This document shows, piece after piece, positions 25,815-32,530 of a stretch of DNA of 52,567 nt (position 1 is the stretch's first letter; every line of letters starts with the position of its first letter). The notes beneath the pieces are model-generated. The model searched no databases. It saw only the letters and a program-made list of their open reading frames with translations, and was not told where the DNA came from. The position numbers and the translations under genes are program-made. Source of the stretch: a virus; IMG/VR virus record IMGVR_UViG_3300044996_000405, positions 1 through 52,567 of that record. The stretch is one strand, 5' to 3'.

Positions 25815-26333
25815 ATGGTTCAACGTGTAGCTGTATCTTCTACGACCTTTAAGGTCTCTCGACCTGGATACGATATAACATCTGCTCCTCTTACGGGTAT
25901 AGCTTTTGATGGATTTTCTGATAAGTATAATGGAGTTTATATGACTGGGGTGGCCTCTCTTGACGGGAGTTGGGCATTTGAGGGTGTCGGTGCAGCTACT
26001 GTAGTTGCTACGTATAATGTATTTTCCGGTTGGAGCGGTTGGAGCGTTAGGATATTCGGTTCAACCGCCTATTATCGTTACGTAAAGTACATTCCATTTG
26101 GTAAAACGTTTACGAGACCCCCTCAAGTCCTTTATTGTGTGCGACCCACGGCAGGAGGGGATGCTCGCGCAAAATACTCTTATTTGGCAGGGGATACTAT
26201 CAATCCTGTTGGAGTATGTTTTTCCGTTGGAACTACAACCACTCACGTTATTCTTGCAGTAGAATACCCAAGCGCAGGAACGGGAGGTGCTACACTAAAT
26301 TGGGATATTGCATATGCAGTTCTTCAACGATAA
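25815..26333 (+). CDS. J-distal tail-surface protein, paralogue 3
   Basis: 172 residues from ATG 25815 with GGGGA upstream. N-terminus QRVAVSSTTFKVSRPGYDIT matches the VSEPGYDV signature of paralogue 1, and LPLYLTGV there corresponds to NGVYMTGVASL here. The rest is beta-rich with many Tyr, Trp and Gly. Together the three genes look like a locus of repeated duplication and divergence for host recognition. Confidence 0.55.
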   Translation: MVQRVAVSSTTFKVSRPGYDITSAPLTGIAFDGFSDKYNGVYMTGVASLDGSWAFEGVGAATVVATYNVFSGWSGWSVRIFGSTAYYRYVKYIPFGKTFTRPPQVLYCVRPTAGGDARAKYSYLAGDTINPVGVCFSVGTTTTHVILAVEYPSAGTGGATLNWDIAYAVLQR

Positions 26334-26344
26334 AGGGGAAGATA

Positions 26345-26749
26345 ATGTTCGTGTTTTATGATCCGGCAACGTATCAGGTACAGCATATTATCAATGTTGC
26401 TCCCCCAACGTATCAAGAGTTTCTCGAACAAGAGGGTATCACCAACTTTATTCTAACTAATGAGACCATTCCTATTAATGAGATTGAGGTTCTTCCTGAT
26501 CTGACTATTCGTCAGCGTGTCCCTATGGGCCTTGTTATTCCTCCTGCGCTTACAGTTAACGTCGAGTCCATTATTGCCGGCGTGCCTGATGGGAGTCTTA
26601 TCTCAATCAACGGCGTGGCACAGGGCACTATGGATGCCTCCACAACACTAGAGTTCACTCCGCAGACCGAGGGGTCGTATCGGTTCGAGATCGAGTGCTC
26701 GGGCTACATCAAGAAGGATTTCACTCTTGAAGCTATCATCCAAAATTGA
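26345..26749 (+). CDS. Small tail protein with Ig/PEGA-like domain
   Basis: 134 residues from ATG 26345 (GGGGAAG upstream). The N-terminal half begins MFVFYDPATYQVQHIINVAPPTY, as in small fibre-associated proteins that refer to sugar or surface binding. Residues ~75-130 form a probable Ig-like sandwich (IIAGVPDGSLISINGVAQG...YRFEIECSGYIKKDFTLEA). Position just before a possible fibre chaperone and the long fibre suggests a fibre accessory protein. Family not recognised with certainty. Confidence 0.5.
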   Translation: MFVFYDPATYQVQHIINVAPPTYQEFLEQEGITNFILTNETIPINEIEVLPDLTIRQRVPMGLVIPPALTVNVESIIAGVPDGSLISINGVAQGTMDASTTLEFTPQTEGSYRFEIECSGYIKKDFTLEAIIQN

Positions 26750-27032
26750 TCTCGAGCCATTGCGGCAGAATGCGCTTACTCAGCTCGATGCGCAATATGC
26801 CCCGTTGTTGCAGGTGCTTTATAGCGAGAAGCTAAAGTGGGCGAAGCGCAAAGGCAATCACCCTACTCTTGTTGCTGAGGCTGCAATGCGCGGGATCACC
26901 GTGGGTGAACTGAAGGCGCTGATTATTCAGAACGCGGCTCGCGCCAACGCGGTGCTTGCGCAGATCGAGGTTGATCGTCAAGCGAGCAAGCACCATATCC
27001 GCAATGCAACTTCCGAGAAAGCATTGAGGTAG
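26727..27032 (+). CDS. Small helical protein, possible tail-fibre assembly protein
   Basis: 101 residues from TTG 26727 with AAGGA eight bases upstream, overlapping the previous gene by 23 bases. Almost wholly helical: EPLRQNALTQLDAQYAPLLQ, then a NHPTLVAEAAMRGITVGELK segment and a basic end. Tail-fibre assembly chaperones often sit just upstream of the fibre and have this size, but no defining motif is present. The TTG start makes weak expression likely. Confidence 0.5.
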   Translation: MKLSSKIDLEPLRQNALTQLDAQYAPLLQVLYSEKLKWAKRKGNHPTLVAEAAMRGITVGELKALIIQNAARANAVLAQIEVDRQASKHHIRNATSEKALR

Positions 27033-27036
27033 AGAA

Positions 27037-28497
27037 ATGCCGATCGTTTCAGGCCGCGGTCTCCCAGATTGGACACAAGGCGCGGCGACGATCGCCAATG
27101 GTTCTCGCGACGTTACAGTCGCCGGGACGCAGCTCGTCACCACAAACCCCAACACACTCGTTTCAGAATACGTCGCCGGCCGTGGCGACCTTTTTATCGT
27201 CGACGGCATCGACGCGATTCCGATCGTCGAAGTGACGGATGCCACGCATCTGAAACTGGCGCGGCCATGGACGGCAACAGCTCAAACCGGCGTCGCCTAC
27301 GCGATCATCCGCATGTCGATCCCTGCTCAGGGCTCGGTGGCGAAGGCGATCCAGGACTTGCTTAATCAGGGAACAGACACAGATCCGGATCTTAGTCGCA
27401 CGATCGACGACTCAACGGCCCGTCTGAAGATCAAAATATCTGGAGGCGTTCCTTCGATCGCTGTCGGCGCCTCGGGCGCCGTTGATGGGTCTCTGCTGGA
27501 CACAATCCAGATCGACAAGACGACCGGCGTCGTTGATCATCCATTCGGCCTTAGCTCTCCTGGTTACTCAGGAAGGAACCTCTTCATCAACGGTTCTCTC
27601 GATGTGTGGCAACGAGGAACAGCGACGACCGTAGTGGCAGGGACACCTAAATATCTTACGGATCGATGGAGACTGTCGACAAGCGTCGCTTCGATGTCAG
27701 TTTCTCAAGTAGCATCGCCGATAGGGTTTCGTTCCCCAAAAGCGATCCAACTTCAGGCGACGGCTGTAGCTGTAAATGGTAATCTTATTTTAGAGCAACG
27801 GCTTTCCAGTAATGCGGTTCGACATGCTGCAGGACAATCTATCGCCGTCTCGTTTGATCTTGAGGCAGTGCCTAGTGCCGGAACCATATCTGGGCAGCTA
27901 ATTCTACTGACTAATTCTGGGGTAGATTCAAATGATTATACCACAACGGCCGCGACAATTGCATTCACTCCTCCCAGTAGTGCCGGGAAAGTAACGGTTA
28001 TAATCCCATCAGCGAATACAGCCAACCTCATTAATGGGTGTTCGTTCCAGTTATATCTAATGAAAGTTGGTGCTCCGGGTAATATCACCGCCAAGTTCAG
28101 CAGTCTGCAGTGTGAGATCGGTTCGATTGCAACACCCTTTGAATATTGTAGCTACTCCCATATCCTTGCTGATTGTCTGCACTATTATGAGAGGGTCCCT
28201 CTGCAAGGCCTGTCTGGCATTGTCACATCAACCACCCAAGTGAGAGTTGCCGGGCGACTAAGCGTCAAAAGAGCCTCCCCTACTTTGGCGCTAATCGTTA
28301 CATCCTTAAATGGGACGAACGAGTTTTTGATCGGAACATCATTCCCTGCTGCTGCTGCACTGAGTAAAACGGGAGACACTACGACGGTCAATAGTTTTCA
28401 AACATCGCTGGGGGGATTCTCCGGTCTGATTGCAGGTCAACCTGCGTTGGGCGGTTTGACGTCCACGACATTGCTTGAAGCGAGCTCAGAGTTGTAG
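27037..28497 (+). CDS. Long tail fibre protein
   Basis: 486 residues from ATG 27037 (GAGG at 27028). The N-terminal ~100 residues (GLPDWTQGAATIANGSRDVTV...AYAIIRMSIP) resemble attachment domains that dock fibres to the tail. The middle has GRNLFINGSLDVWQRGT, a signature common in phage fibre and tail proteins, followed by a beta-sandwich resembling carbohydrate-binding modules (FSLQCEIGS-type end near residue 365). The C-terminal ~115 residues are variable and likely form the receptor-binding tip. Confidence 0.75.
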   Translation: MPIVSGRGLPDWTQGAATIANGSRDVTVAGTQLVTTNPNTLVSEYVAGRGDLFIVDGIDAIPIVEVTDATHLKLARPWTATAQTGVAYAIIRMSIPAQGSVAKAIQDLLNQGTDTDPDLSRTIDDSTARLKIKISGGVPSIAVGASGAVDGSLLDTIQIDKTTGVVDHPFGLSSPGYSGRNLFINGSLDVWQRGTATTVVAGTPKYLTDRWRLSTSVASMSVSQVASPIGFRSPKAIQLQATAVAVNGNLILEQRLSSNAVRHAAGQSIAVSFDLEAVPSAGTISGQLILLTNSGVDSNDYTTTAATIAFTPPSSAGKVTVIIPSANTANLINGCSFQLYLMKVGAPGNITAKFSSLQCEIGSIATPFEYCSYSHILADCLHYYERVPLQGLSGIVTSTTQVRVAGRLSVKRASPTLALIVTSLNGTNEFLIGTSFPAAAALSKTGDTTTVNSFQTSLGGFSGLIAGQPALGGLTSTTLLEASSEL

Positions 28498-28519
28498 CCC
28501 TACTAAACCTTACTAGCAC

Positions 28520-28539
28520 GCCAAACCATATGGTTTGGC
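28520..28539. promoter_or_regulatory. Perfect 20-bp palindrome (candidate autoregulatory operator)
   Basis: GCCAAACCAT directly followed by its reverse complement ATGGTTTGGC, ending one base before the ATG at 28540. It replaces the place where a ribosome binding site would be. It may bind the product of the next gene as DNA, or fold in the message to block its translation. Confidence 0.6.
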
Positions 28540-28719
28540 ATGGCTCGCAGCGTTTTGATCGCATCTTACGGGACCTTGGAAGACCGCCTGAAGCTGGCGG
28601 CTCTTGCGCGTCTGAAGAAGACGTCGTCCAGCGATTGGCTGTTGCAGCAAATCCGAGCGGCCTACGTCGAAATTTATGGAGACGCGCCCCCTGCACAGGT
28701 TGTGGGGGAACGCAAATGA
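28540..28719 (+). CDS. 59-residue protein, possible ribbon-helix-helix regulator
   Basis: ATG 28540 to TGA 28717-28719, overlapping the next ATG as ATGA. The sequence has one beta-like start (RSVLIASYG), a helix LEDRLKLAALARLKKT, a Ser turn, then helix DWLLQQIRAAYVEIYG: the strand-helix-turn-helix order and length of Arc/MetJ-type DNA-binding proteins. The perfect palindrome immediately upstream fits an autoregulated repressor. No ribosome binding site is visible. It lies between the fibre and lysis genes, so a role in late or lysis timing is possible. Fold assignment is from pattern only. Confidence 0.5.
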   Translation: MARSVLIASYGTLEDRLKLAALARLKKTSSSDWLLQQIRAAYVEIYGDAPPAQVVGERK

Positions 28720-29264
28720 AGCGCGAACTCACCCAAGAGCTTCTCAAACGGCTGCTGGATTACGACCCTGAAACAGGTGTGTTCACTTGGCGTGTTCGGA
28801 CACCTGACCTTTTCCGTAATACGGAAAAACGTCCTGCTGAACGAACCTGTCGGCAATGGAACTTTTGCTGGGCTGGAACCCAAGCAGGTTCGCTTAACAA
28901 TGAAGGGTATGTCCAGATAGAAATTTTTGAACGTTCTTATAAAGCCCACATACTCGCATGGTTCTGGATGACAGGGTTATGGCCCTCAGACAAAATTGAT
29001 CATCGAGACCTTACCCGGAACAATAATAAGTGGGACAATATTCGCAAGGCTACTCATTCCCAAAACAAGGCGAATATGACCGCCCGTTGCGATAATGAGC
29101 TCGGGGTCAAGGGTGTCCGACAGGTAACATCTGGGAACTACATCGCCCGCATTACCGTTCTGGGTAAGCCTATCTATCTTGGCACGTTTACTTCTGCAGA
29201 ACTTGCCTCAGCAAAATACGCCGAGGCAGCGCAGAGGCATTTCGGCGAGTTCGCACGGAGTTAA
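28716..29264 (+). CDS. HNH homing endonuclease with AP2 domain
   Basis: 182 residues from ATG 28716 (GGGGGAA upstream). N-terminal LLDYDPETGVFTWRVRTPDLF; HNH core SDKIDHRDLTRNNNKWDNIR (about residues 90-108); AP2-like GVKGVRQVTSGNYIARITV...IYLGTFTSAELA; ending FGEFARS. The TPDLF/TCRQWNFCWAGTQAGS region resembles the endonuclease at 7245-7841. Unlike the others it is of normal phage GC. It lies between the RHH-like gene and the endolysin. Confidence 0.85.
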   Translation: MKRELTQELLKRLLDYDPETGVFTWRVRTPDLFRNTEKRPAERTCRQWNFCWAGTQAGSLNNEGYVQIEIFERSYKAHILAWFWMTGLWPSDKIDHRDLTRNNNKWDNIRKATHSQNKANMTARCDNELGVKGVRQVTSGNYIARITVLGKPIYLGTFTSAELASAKYAEAAQRHFGEFARS

Positions 29265-29266
29265 TT

Positions 29267-30298
29267 ATGACCTTCTCGATCAAGAACCATCTCCTGTATC
29301 ACAATGGTGAGAAGGTCGACCAACGGCCGACGAAAAAGTTGTCTTCAGGGCGTGTTCTCAAAACACCTATAGGCCTCACCATCCATTATACAGCCTCTCT
29401 AAACGCCGAGAGCGCTATCTCCACTCTGACAACCGGCTCCGCAAAGGCCTCCGCGCATCTTGTCATCGATCGGGACGGGACCGTCTACCAGCTCGCGCCC
29501 CTGAGCGCCGTGTGTTGGCACGCCGGACCATCATCCTGGCGCGGGCGCCAAATGTGCAACGGCTTCATGATCGGCATCGAGCTTGTCAACGCCGGACCGC
29601 TCGTCAAGAAGGGAGATGGCAAGTTCTATTTCGAGGTCGCGAAGTCGCGTGAGTGTCCAAAGAAGGAAGCCGTCGAAGGTCGGCAGAAGCTGTGGCCGTC
29701 AACGACGCACTGGCAGGAGTATCCGCAGGAGCAGCTCGATGCTCTGATCGAGGTCTCTCGCGCGATCCAGCACACCTATAACATCGCCGAGGAGAATATC
29801 GTCGGGCACGAGGACATTGCGCCGACGCGCAAGAGCGACCCCGGTCCCGCATTCCCGATGGCGCACTTCAAATCCGCCGTCATGCACGACCGTTCCGCCG
29901 AGGCGAAACCCCTCGAGGAGCTGACCAATAAAGATCTGCTCGCCATGGGCTCGAAGACGGCGGAAGCGGCGTCAATGCTCAAGAAGGTCGTTGTCACTGG
30001 CGCCGTCACCGGCGCCGGCACGGCTGGCACGGTAGTGTCCGATCCGCAAGGCACGCTGGATCAGGTTCAGACTACCGCGCAAAGCATCTCAGAAACGGCT
30101 GACGCCGTCTCACAGGCTAAGGACAGCGTCTCGGCCCTATCAGACATCGCCGAGTGGTTTGCGTCGCACTGGATCATCATCCTCGGCGCGCTCGCCGCCG
30201 TCGTGTTCCTCGTGACCCTCTACTACGGCTGGAACGCGATCCACACGATCATCGATGAACGCGTCAAGAAGGCGCAAAATGGGGATCTGCCACAGTGA
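29267..30298 (+). CDS. Endolysin: N-acetylmuramoyl-L-alanine amidase with C-terminal membrane segment
   Basis: 343 residues from ATG 29267. An Amidase_2 domain fills residues ~35-200: zinc ligands His in LTIHYTAS and in the VGHEDIAPTRKSDPGPAF block (His and Asp), and a Glu in MIGIELVN. An Ala/Thr-rich linker leads to a strongly hydrophobic segment at ~298-322 (HWIIILGALAAVVFLVTLYYGW) and a basic tail. It cleaves the amide between muramic acid and the stem peptide. A C-terminal transmembrane anchor is unusual for a soluble endolysin and suggests membrane tethering before holin triggering. It overlaps the Rz gene by GTGA. Confidence 0.85.
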   Translation: MTFSIKNHLLYHNGEKVDQRPTKKLSSGRVLKTPIGLTIHYTASLNAESAISTLTTGSAKASAHLVIDRDGTVYQLAPLSAVCWHAGPSSWRGRQMCNGFMIGIELVNAGPLVKKGDGKFYFEVAKSRECPKKEAVEGRQKLWPSTTHWQEYPQEQLDALIEVSRAIQHTYNIAEENIVGHEDIAPTRKSDPGPAFPMAHFKSAVMHDRSAEAKPLEELTNKDLLAMGSKTAEAASMLKKVVVTGAVTGAGTAGTVVSDPQGTLDQVQTTAQSISETADAVSQAKDSVSALSDIAEWFASHWIIILGALAAVVFLVTLYYGWNAIHTIIDERVKKAQNGDLPQ

Positions 30299-30666
30299 GC
30301 TATGTCCTGATCCTGAAGACGATCGCGTCCAAGGTCTTCGAGTTTGCCACCACCTGGATTGGCGCCCTCATCATCGGCCTCAGCATCGGGGCTCTTTGGG
30401 CGCACCTCTCGACCTCCGCCAAATGGCGCGAGACTTACAACGCGCGTGAGCAGCAGATCACTGCCGCCGCGGCGGCGGAACAGGAACGGCAGCTCGACGC
30501 GCTCGAGGCTGCTCGTATTCAGGCGGATCGCACCATCAAGACGCTGCGCGCCGAGAAGACTGACGTTGAGAAGAGGCTTGCCGAAAATGACGCTGACTCG
30601 CACCGCAACGATGCTCGCGCTTGTTTTGACGCTGACGGGATGCGCCGGCTCAACAAAGTACGTTAG
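30295..30666 (+). CDS. Rz: i-spanin (Rz-like)
   Basis: 123 residues from GTG 30295, overlapping the endolysin stop; GGGGA lies upstream. One N-terminal membrane segment (TTWIGALIIGLSIGALWAHL, residues ~19-38), a long Ala/Gln/Glu coiled coil (REQQITAAAAAEQERQLD and onward), and an ACFDADGMRRLNKVR end typical of Rz. It sits in the inner membrane and, with Rz1, fuses inner and outer membranes at lysis. The o-spanin gene begins inside it in another frame, the classic embedded arrangement. Confidence 0.8.
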   Translation: MSYVLILKTIASKVFEFATTWIGALIIGLSIGALWAHLSTSAKWRETYNAREQQITAAAAAEQERQLDALEAARIQADRTIKTLRAEKTDVEKRLAENDADSHRNDARACFDADGMRRLNKVR

Positions 30667-30904
30667 CGCCCCACCCACGCTCTCGCCCCCGCCGGCTCCT
30701 CTGGAGGAGCCGTGTCGTCGTCCAGGCGTGCTTCCGGGCCGCGCCGTGAGCGCGGGCGAGGCGGAGAGGCTCTGGAGCCGCGATCGGGCATACCTTGTCG
30801 ACTGCGCCGGTCGTCAGAAGGCTCTTGTCGACTGGCGTCAGGATCGTGACGAGCGGCTTGCGGCGCCTGAGCCCAAAACCAAAGCGTGGTGGGAGATATT
30901 CTAA
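30587..30904 (+). CDS. Rz1: o-spanin lipoprotein (Rz1-like), partly embedded in Rz
   Basis: 105 residues from ATG 30587, starting within Rz in the +1 frame and extending past its end. Lipoprotein signal MTLTRTATMLALVLTLTGC with lipobox LTGC (Cys19), then a Pro-rich stretch (SAPPTLSPPPAPLEEP) characteristic of Rz1, and a C-terminal helical region. Anchored in the outer membrane facing Rz. Longer than lambda Rz1 because of the C-terminal extension. Stop TAA overlaps the holin ATG (TAATG). Confidence 0.8.
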   Translation: MTLTRTATMLALVLTLTGCAGSTKYVSAPPTLSPPPAPLEEPCRRPGVLPGRAVSAGEAERLWSRDRAYLVDCAGRQKALVDWRQDRDERLAAPEPKTKAWWEIF

Positions 30905-31149
30905 TGTCGACTCCGCAGCATCATTTGCAGGCCCTGAACGACCTGTTTCCAACGATCAGCGACAAGATCGCGCTCGCCGCGGCTGGGGCTGTCGGCTCAG
31001 CTCCGTGGTGGGTCAAATGGTTACAGGAAACGCACGACATCCCCGTGCTGCTCGGCCCGTGGCTGGCGGGGGTCTTCGTGATGTCCAAGACCATCCAGGT
31101 TTGGATTGAGATCTGGAGAAAAGCCCGTGAGCGACGAGACGGAGAGTGA
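30904..31149 (+). CDS. Putative holin
   Basis: 81 residues from ATG 30904 with GGGAG upstream. Two hydrophobic segments, KIALAAAGAVGSAPWWVKWL (~20-39) and IPVLLGPWLAGVFVMSKTIQVW (~46-67), and a basic tail KARERRDGE: the size and layout of a class II holin. It is last in the lysis block (amidase, Rz, Rz1, holin). It would permeabilise the inner membrane at a set time. No dual-start motif is seen. Confidence 0.65.
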   Translation: MSTPQHHLQALNDLFPTISDKIALAAAGAVGSAPWWVKWLQETHDIPVLLGPWLAGVFVMSKTIQVWIEIWRKARERRDGE

Positions 31150-31342
31150 AGGTCTCGACCCTCTAGCGATCGAGGATCAGGTAGCCGCGCGCGCAATGGC
31201 CTACGCGTCATTGGTTAAGACGCTGGACACAGTTCAGAATGAGGACTTGAAAAAGGAGGGTCTGCGTATGCTGCAGGCCATCCGATGTAGCTTTAAGGCA
31301 CCTCGGGGAGAGGTTGTGCCCTTGGAGAGTGTTTCACGCTAA
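31127..31342 (+). CDS. Small acidic protein of unknown function
   Basis: 71 residues from GTG 31127 (GGAGAA at 31115), overlapping the holin end by 23 bases. Acidic N-terminus (SDETESEGLDPLAIEDQ), then a helical part (AARAMAYASLVKTLDTVQ). No domain recognised. It is the last rightward gene; its 3' end overlaps the tail-to-tail neighbour on the other strand by 50 bases. Confidence 0.5.
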   Translation: MSDETESEGLDPLAIEDQVAARAMAYASLVKTLDTVQNEDLKKEGLRMLQAIRCSFKAPRGEVVPLESVSR

Positions 31343-31502
31343 CTGTAGCGCTTGTTCCCATCTTCTCCAGTATCTCTCGCTCGATAATAGGGCGAGCAAC
31401 ATCAACGGCGGCGCGCGCCTTCCGCAGTGATGCAGGAGACACGACGCCCGATCCGCTTATCGCAAGTGCAACCTTCGTGATGAGTTCTTCCTCAGCGGTC
31501 AT
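31293..31502 (-). CDS. Small conserved-type phage protein, unknown
   Basis: 69 residues from ATG 31502. A helical pattern (EEELITKVALAISGSG, ASLRKARAAVDVARPIIEREI) like the many small phage proteins of this kind that consist of a short helical domain with regularly spaced Ala and Arg. Last gene of the leftward block, overlapping the diphosphohydrolase-like gene by 11 bases and, convergently, the last rightward gene by 50 bases. No function assigned. Confidence 0.5.
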   Translation of the reverse strand: MTAEEELITKVALAISGSGVVSPASLRKARAAVDVARPIIEREILEKMGTSATVSVKHSPRAQPLPEVP

Positions 31503-31905
31503 GGACGACGGTCCCCTCTTCCAACAGCTTCTGAAGCTCTTCCGCCGTTAGATCTTTCGAGTCCAACTTCGGCGTTTTGAACTCCAGGACTCTCCCCTCT
31601 CCGACGATCACTCGATCATCATTCCCCAGCCCCTTGTCCCAATGTTCGATCAGAAACGCAAGGTTGGTGGCGATCAGCGCCAGTGAAGGAAGGCCGCTCT
31701 CCTCGTCGAAGTCCTTGCCGTCTTCGAAGTCCGAAAGGTGGCGCTTGAGAGAGTCGAGCAAGGATCGATATTCGAACCCCGTGCGCCAATTGTCTTTGTT
31801 ATACTTGATGGCGCCGTAGGTCAGTCCTGCAGCAGTGTAGCGGAGCAGCGACGTCGGCACGAGCGACATCAAGAACTTTCCCTTGTTGAAACGAAGAGCG
31901 CTCAT
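31492..31905 (-). CDS. dATP/dGTP diphosphohydrolase-like protein (DUF5664 type)
   Basis: 137 residues from ATG 31905; the open frame further upstream belongs to other genes. The helical core matches the all-alpha NTP diphosphohydrolase-like phage family: LTYGAIKYNKDNWRTG, then YRSLLDSLKRHLSDFEDG, DEESGLPSLALIATNLAFLIEHW, with conserved Glu/Asp positions. Such enzymes clear unwanted deoxynucleotides or shift the dNTP pool. The C-terminal ~40 residues are acidic and variable. Exact substrate is not determinable; dATP or dGTP is the usual annotation of the family. Confidence 0.65.
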   Translation of the reverse strand: MSALRFNKGKFLMSLVPTSLLRYTAAGLTYGAIKYNKDNWRTGFEYRSLLDSLKRHLSDFEDGKDFDEESGLPSLALIATNLAFLIEHWDKGLGNDDRVIVGEGRVLEFKTPKLDSKDLTAEELQKLLEEGTVVHDR

Positions 31906-32126
31906 GACAACCTCCCCGTCACATGCAGCCAGTTGAACAGGCGGCGCCAGAAGTATGACCTCACGATCGAAACAACGGTGAAGATCATAGTGATGCTGAA
32001 AGCTTGTCCAGCCGACGCAGGGAACCCGAACAGCGGAAGCACAGCAAGCGATAGGAAGAACGAGACCAAAAACCCCGATATTGTGTTCAGCAGGGCTTCC
32101 CAAATAGAGTGACGTCTCTTCTGCAT
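31902..32126 (-). CDS. Small two-helix membrane protein (DUF7220-like)
   Basis: 74 residues from ATG 32126 with a G-rich SD just upstream. Two hydrophobic helices, NTISGFLVSFFLSLAVLPLFGF and AFSITMIFTVVSIVRSYFWRRLF, with the MQKRRHSIWEAL start and the FTVVSIVRSYFWRRLFNW block that recur in a small phage membrane family I know from many genomes. Function unknown. ATGA overlap with the next gene. Confidence 0.7.
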   Translation of the reverse strand: MQKRRHSIWEALLNTISGFLVSFFLSLAVLPLFGFPASAGQAFSITMIFTVVSIVRSYFWRRLFNWLHVTGRLS

Positions 32127-32527
32127 CACACCCCCCGCCTGAAGAAGTAGGGTTGACGGTTCTTGTCGGGGTGCTTGCGCGGGATGAGATACAGAACGAT
32201 CCACCCATCAGAACGAGTTTCTTGACACATCTCATGAGTGCCGTCGTCGTATTTTCGACGAGCGTTATGGATCGCATTCATGAACTGGACGGGCCAATTG
32301 TAGGTGATCTTCTTCACCGCGATGACATAACTTTCCATCCCAGGCTTCCCAAGCGTCGTGATGTCCTCGGGATACCCTCCTTTCGGAATGGTGAGTTGGC
32401 GCATCGACTCGTTCGATGGGTGAAGTCGTTTCACTAGATCAAAGTAATCGATCCCAAGAACCCTGGCTGTTTTTGAAACGTTATAACTATGCCTCTTCAG
32501 CTCCTGCCGCAGTAGCTCGTCATTCAC
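32126..32527 (-). CDS. Fis-type helix-turn-helix protein of unknown role
   Basis: 133 residues from GTG 32527 with GGAGGA six bases upstream. Residues ~5-36 form a Fis/HTH_8-type motif (RQELKRHSYNVSKTARVLGIDYFDLVKRL), in which helix 2 is VSKTARVLG. The remainder (TYNWPVQFMNAIHNARRKYDDG and an aromatic end) is unassigned. It could be a regulator or a DNA-binding accessory of the SbcCD-like pair, since it is separated from the SbcC-like gene by only 3 bases. Confidence 0.55.
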   Translation of the reverse strand: MNDELLRQELKRHSYNVSKTARVLGIDYFDLVKRLHPSNESMRQLTIPKGGYPEDITTLGKPGMESYVIAVKKITYNWPVQFMNAIHNARRKYDDGTHEMCQETRSDGWIVLYLIPRKHPDKNRQPYFFRRGV

Positions 32528-32530
32528 AAC

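Noticed and set aside
24642-28497. Diversity-generating retroelement in the fibre region
   Set aside because: No reverse transcriptase and no template/variable repeat pair was seen.
30693-30712. Nine-bp perfect inverted repeat in Rz1
   Set aside because: Two-base loop and explained by Pro/Glu codons of the proline-rich region; no T-run follows.
31337-31350. CGCTA-ACTG-TAGCG hairpin at the convergent gene ends as a bidirectional terminator
   Set aside because: Only a 5-bp stem with no T-run on either side.
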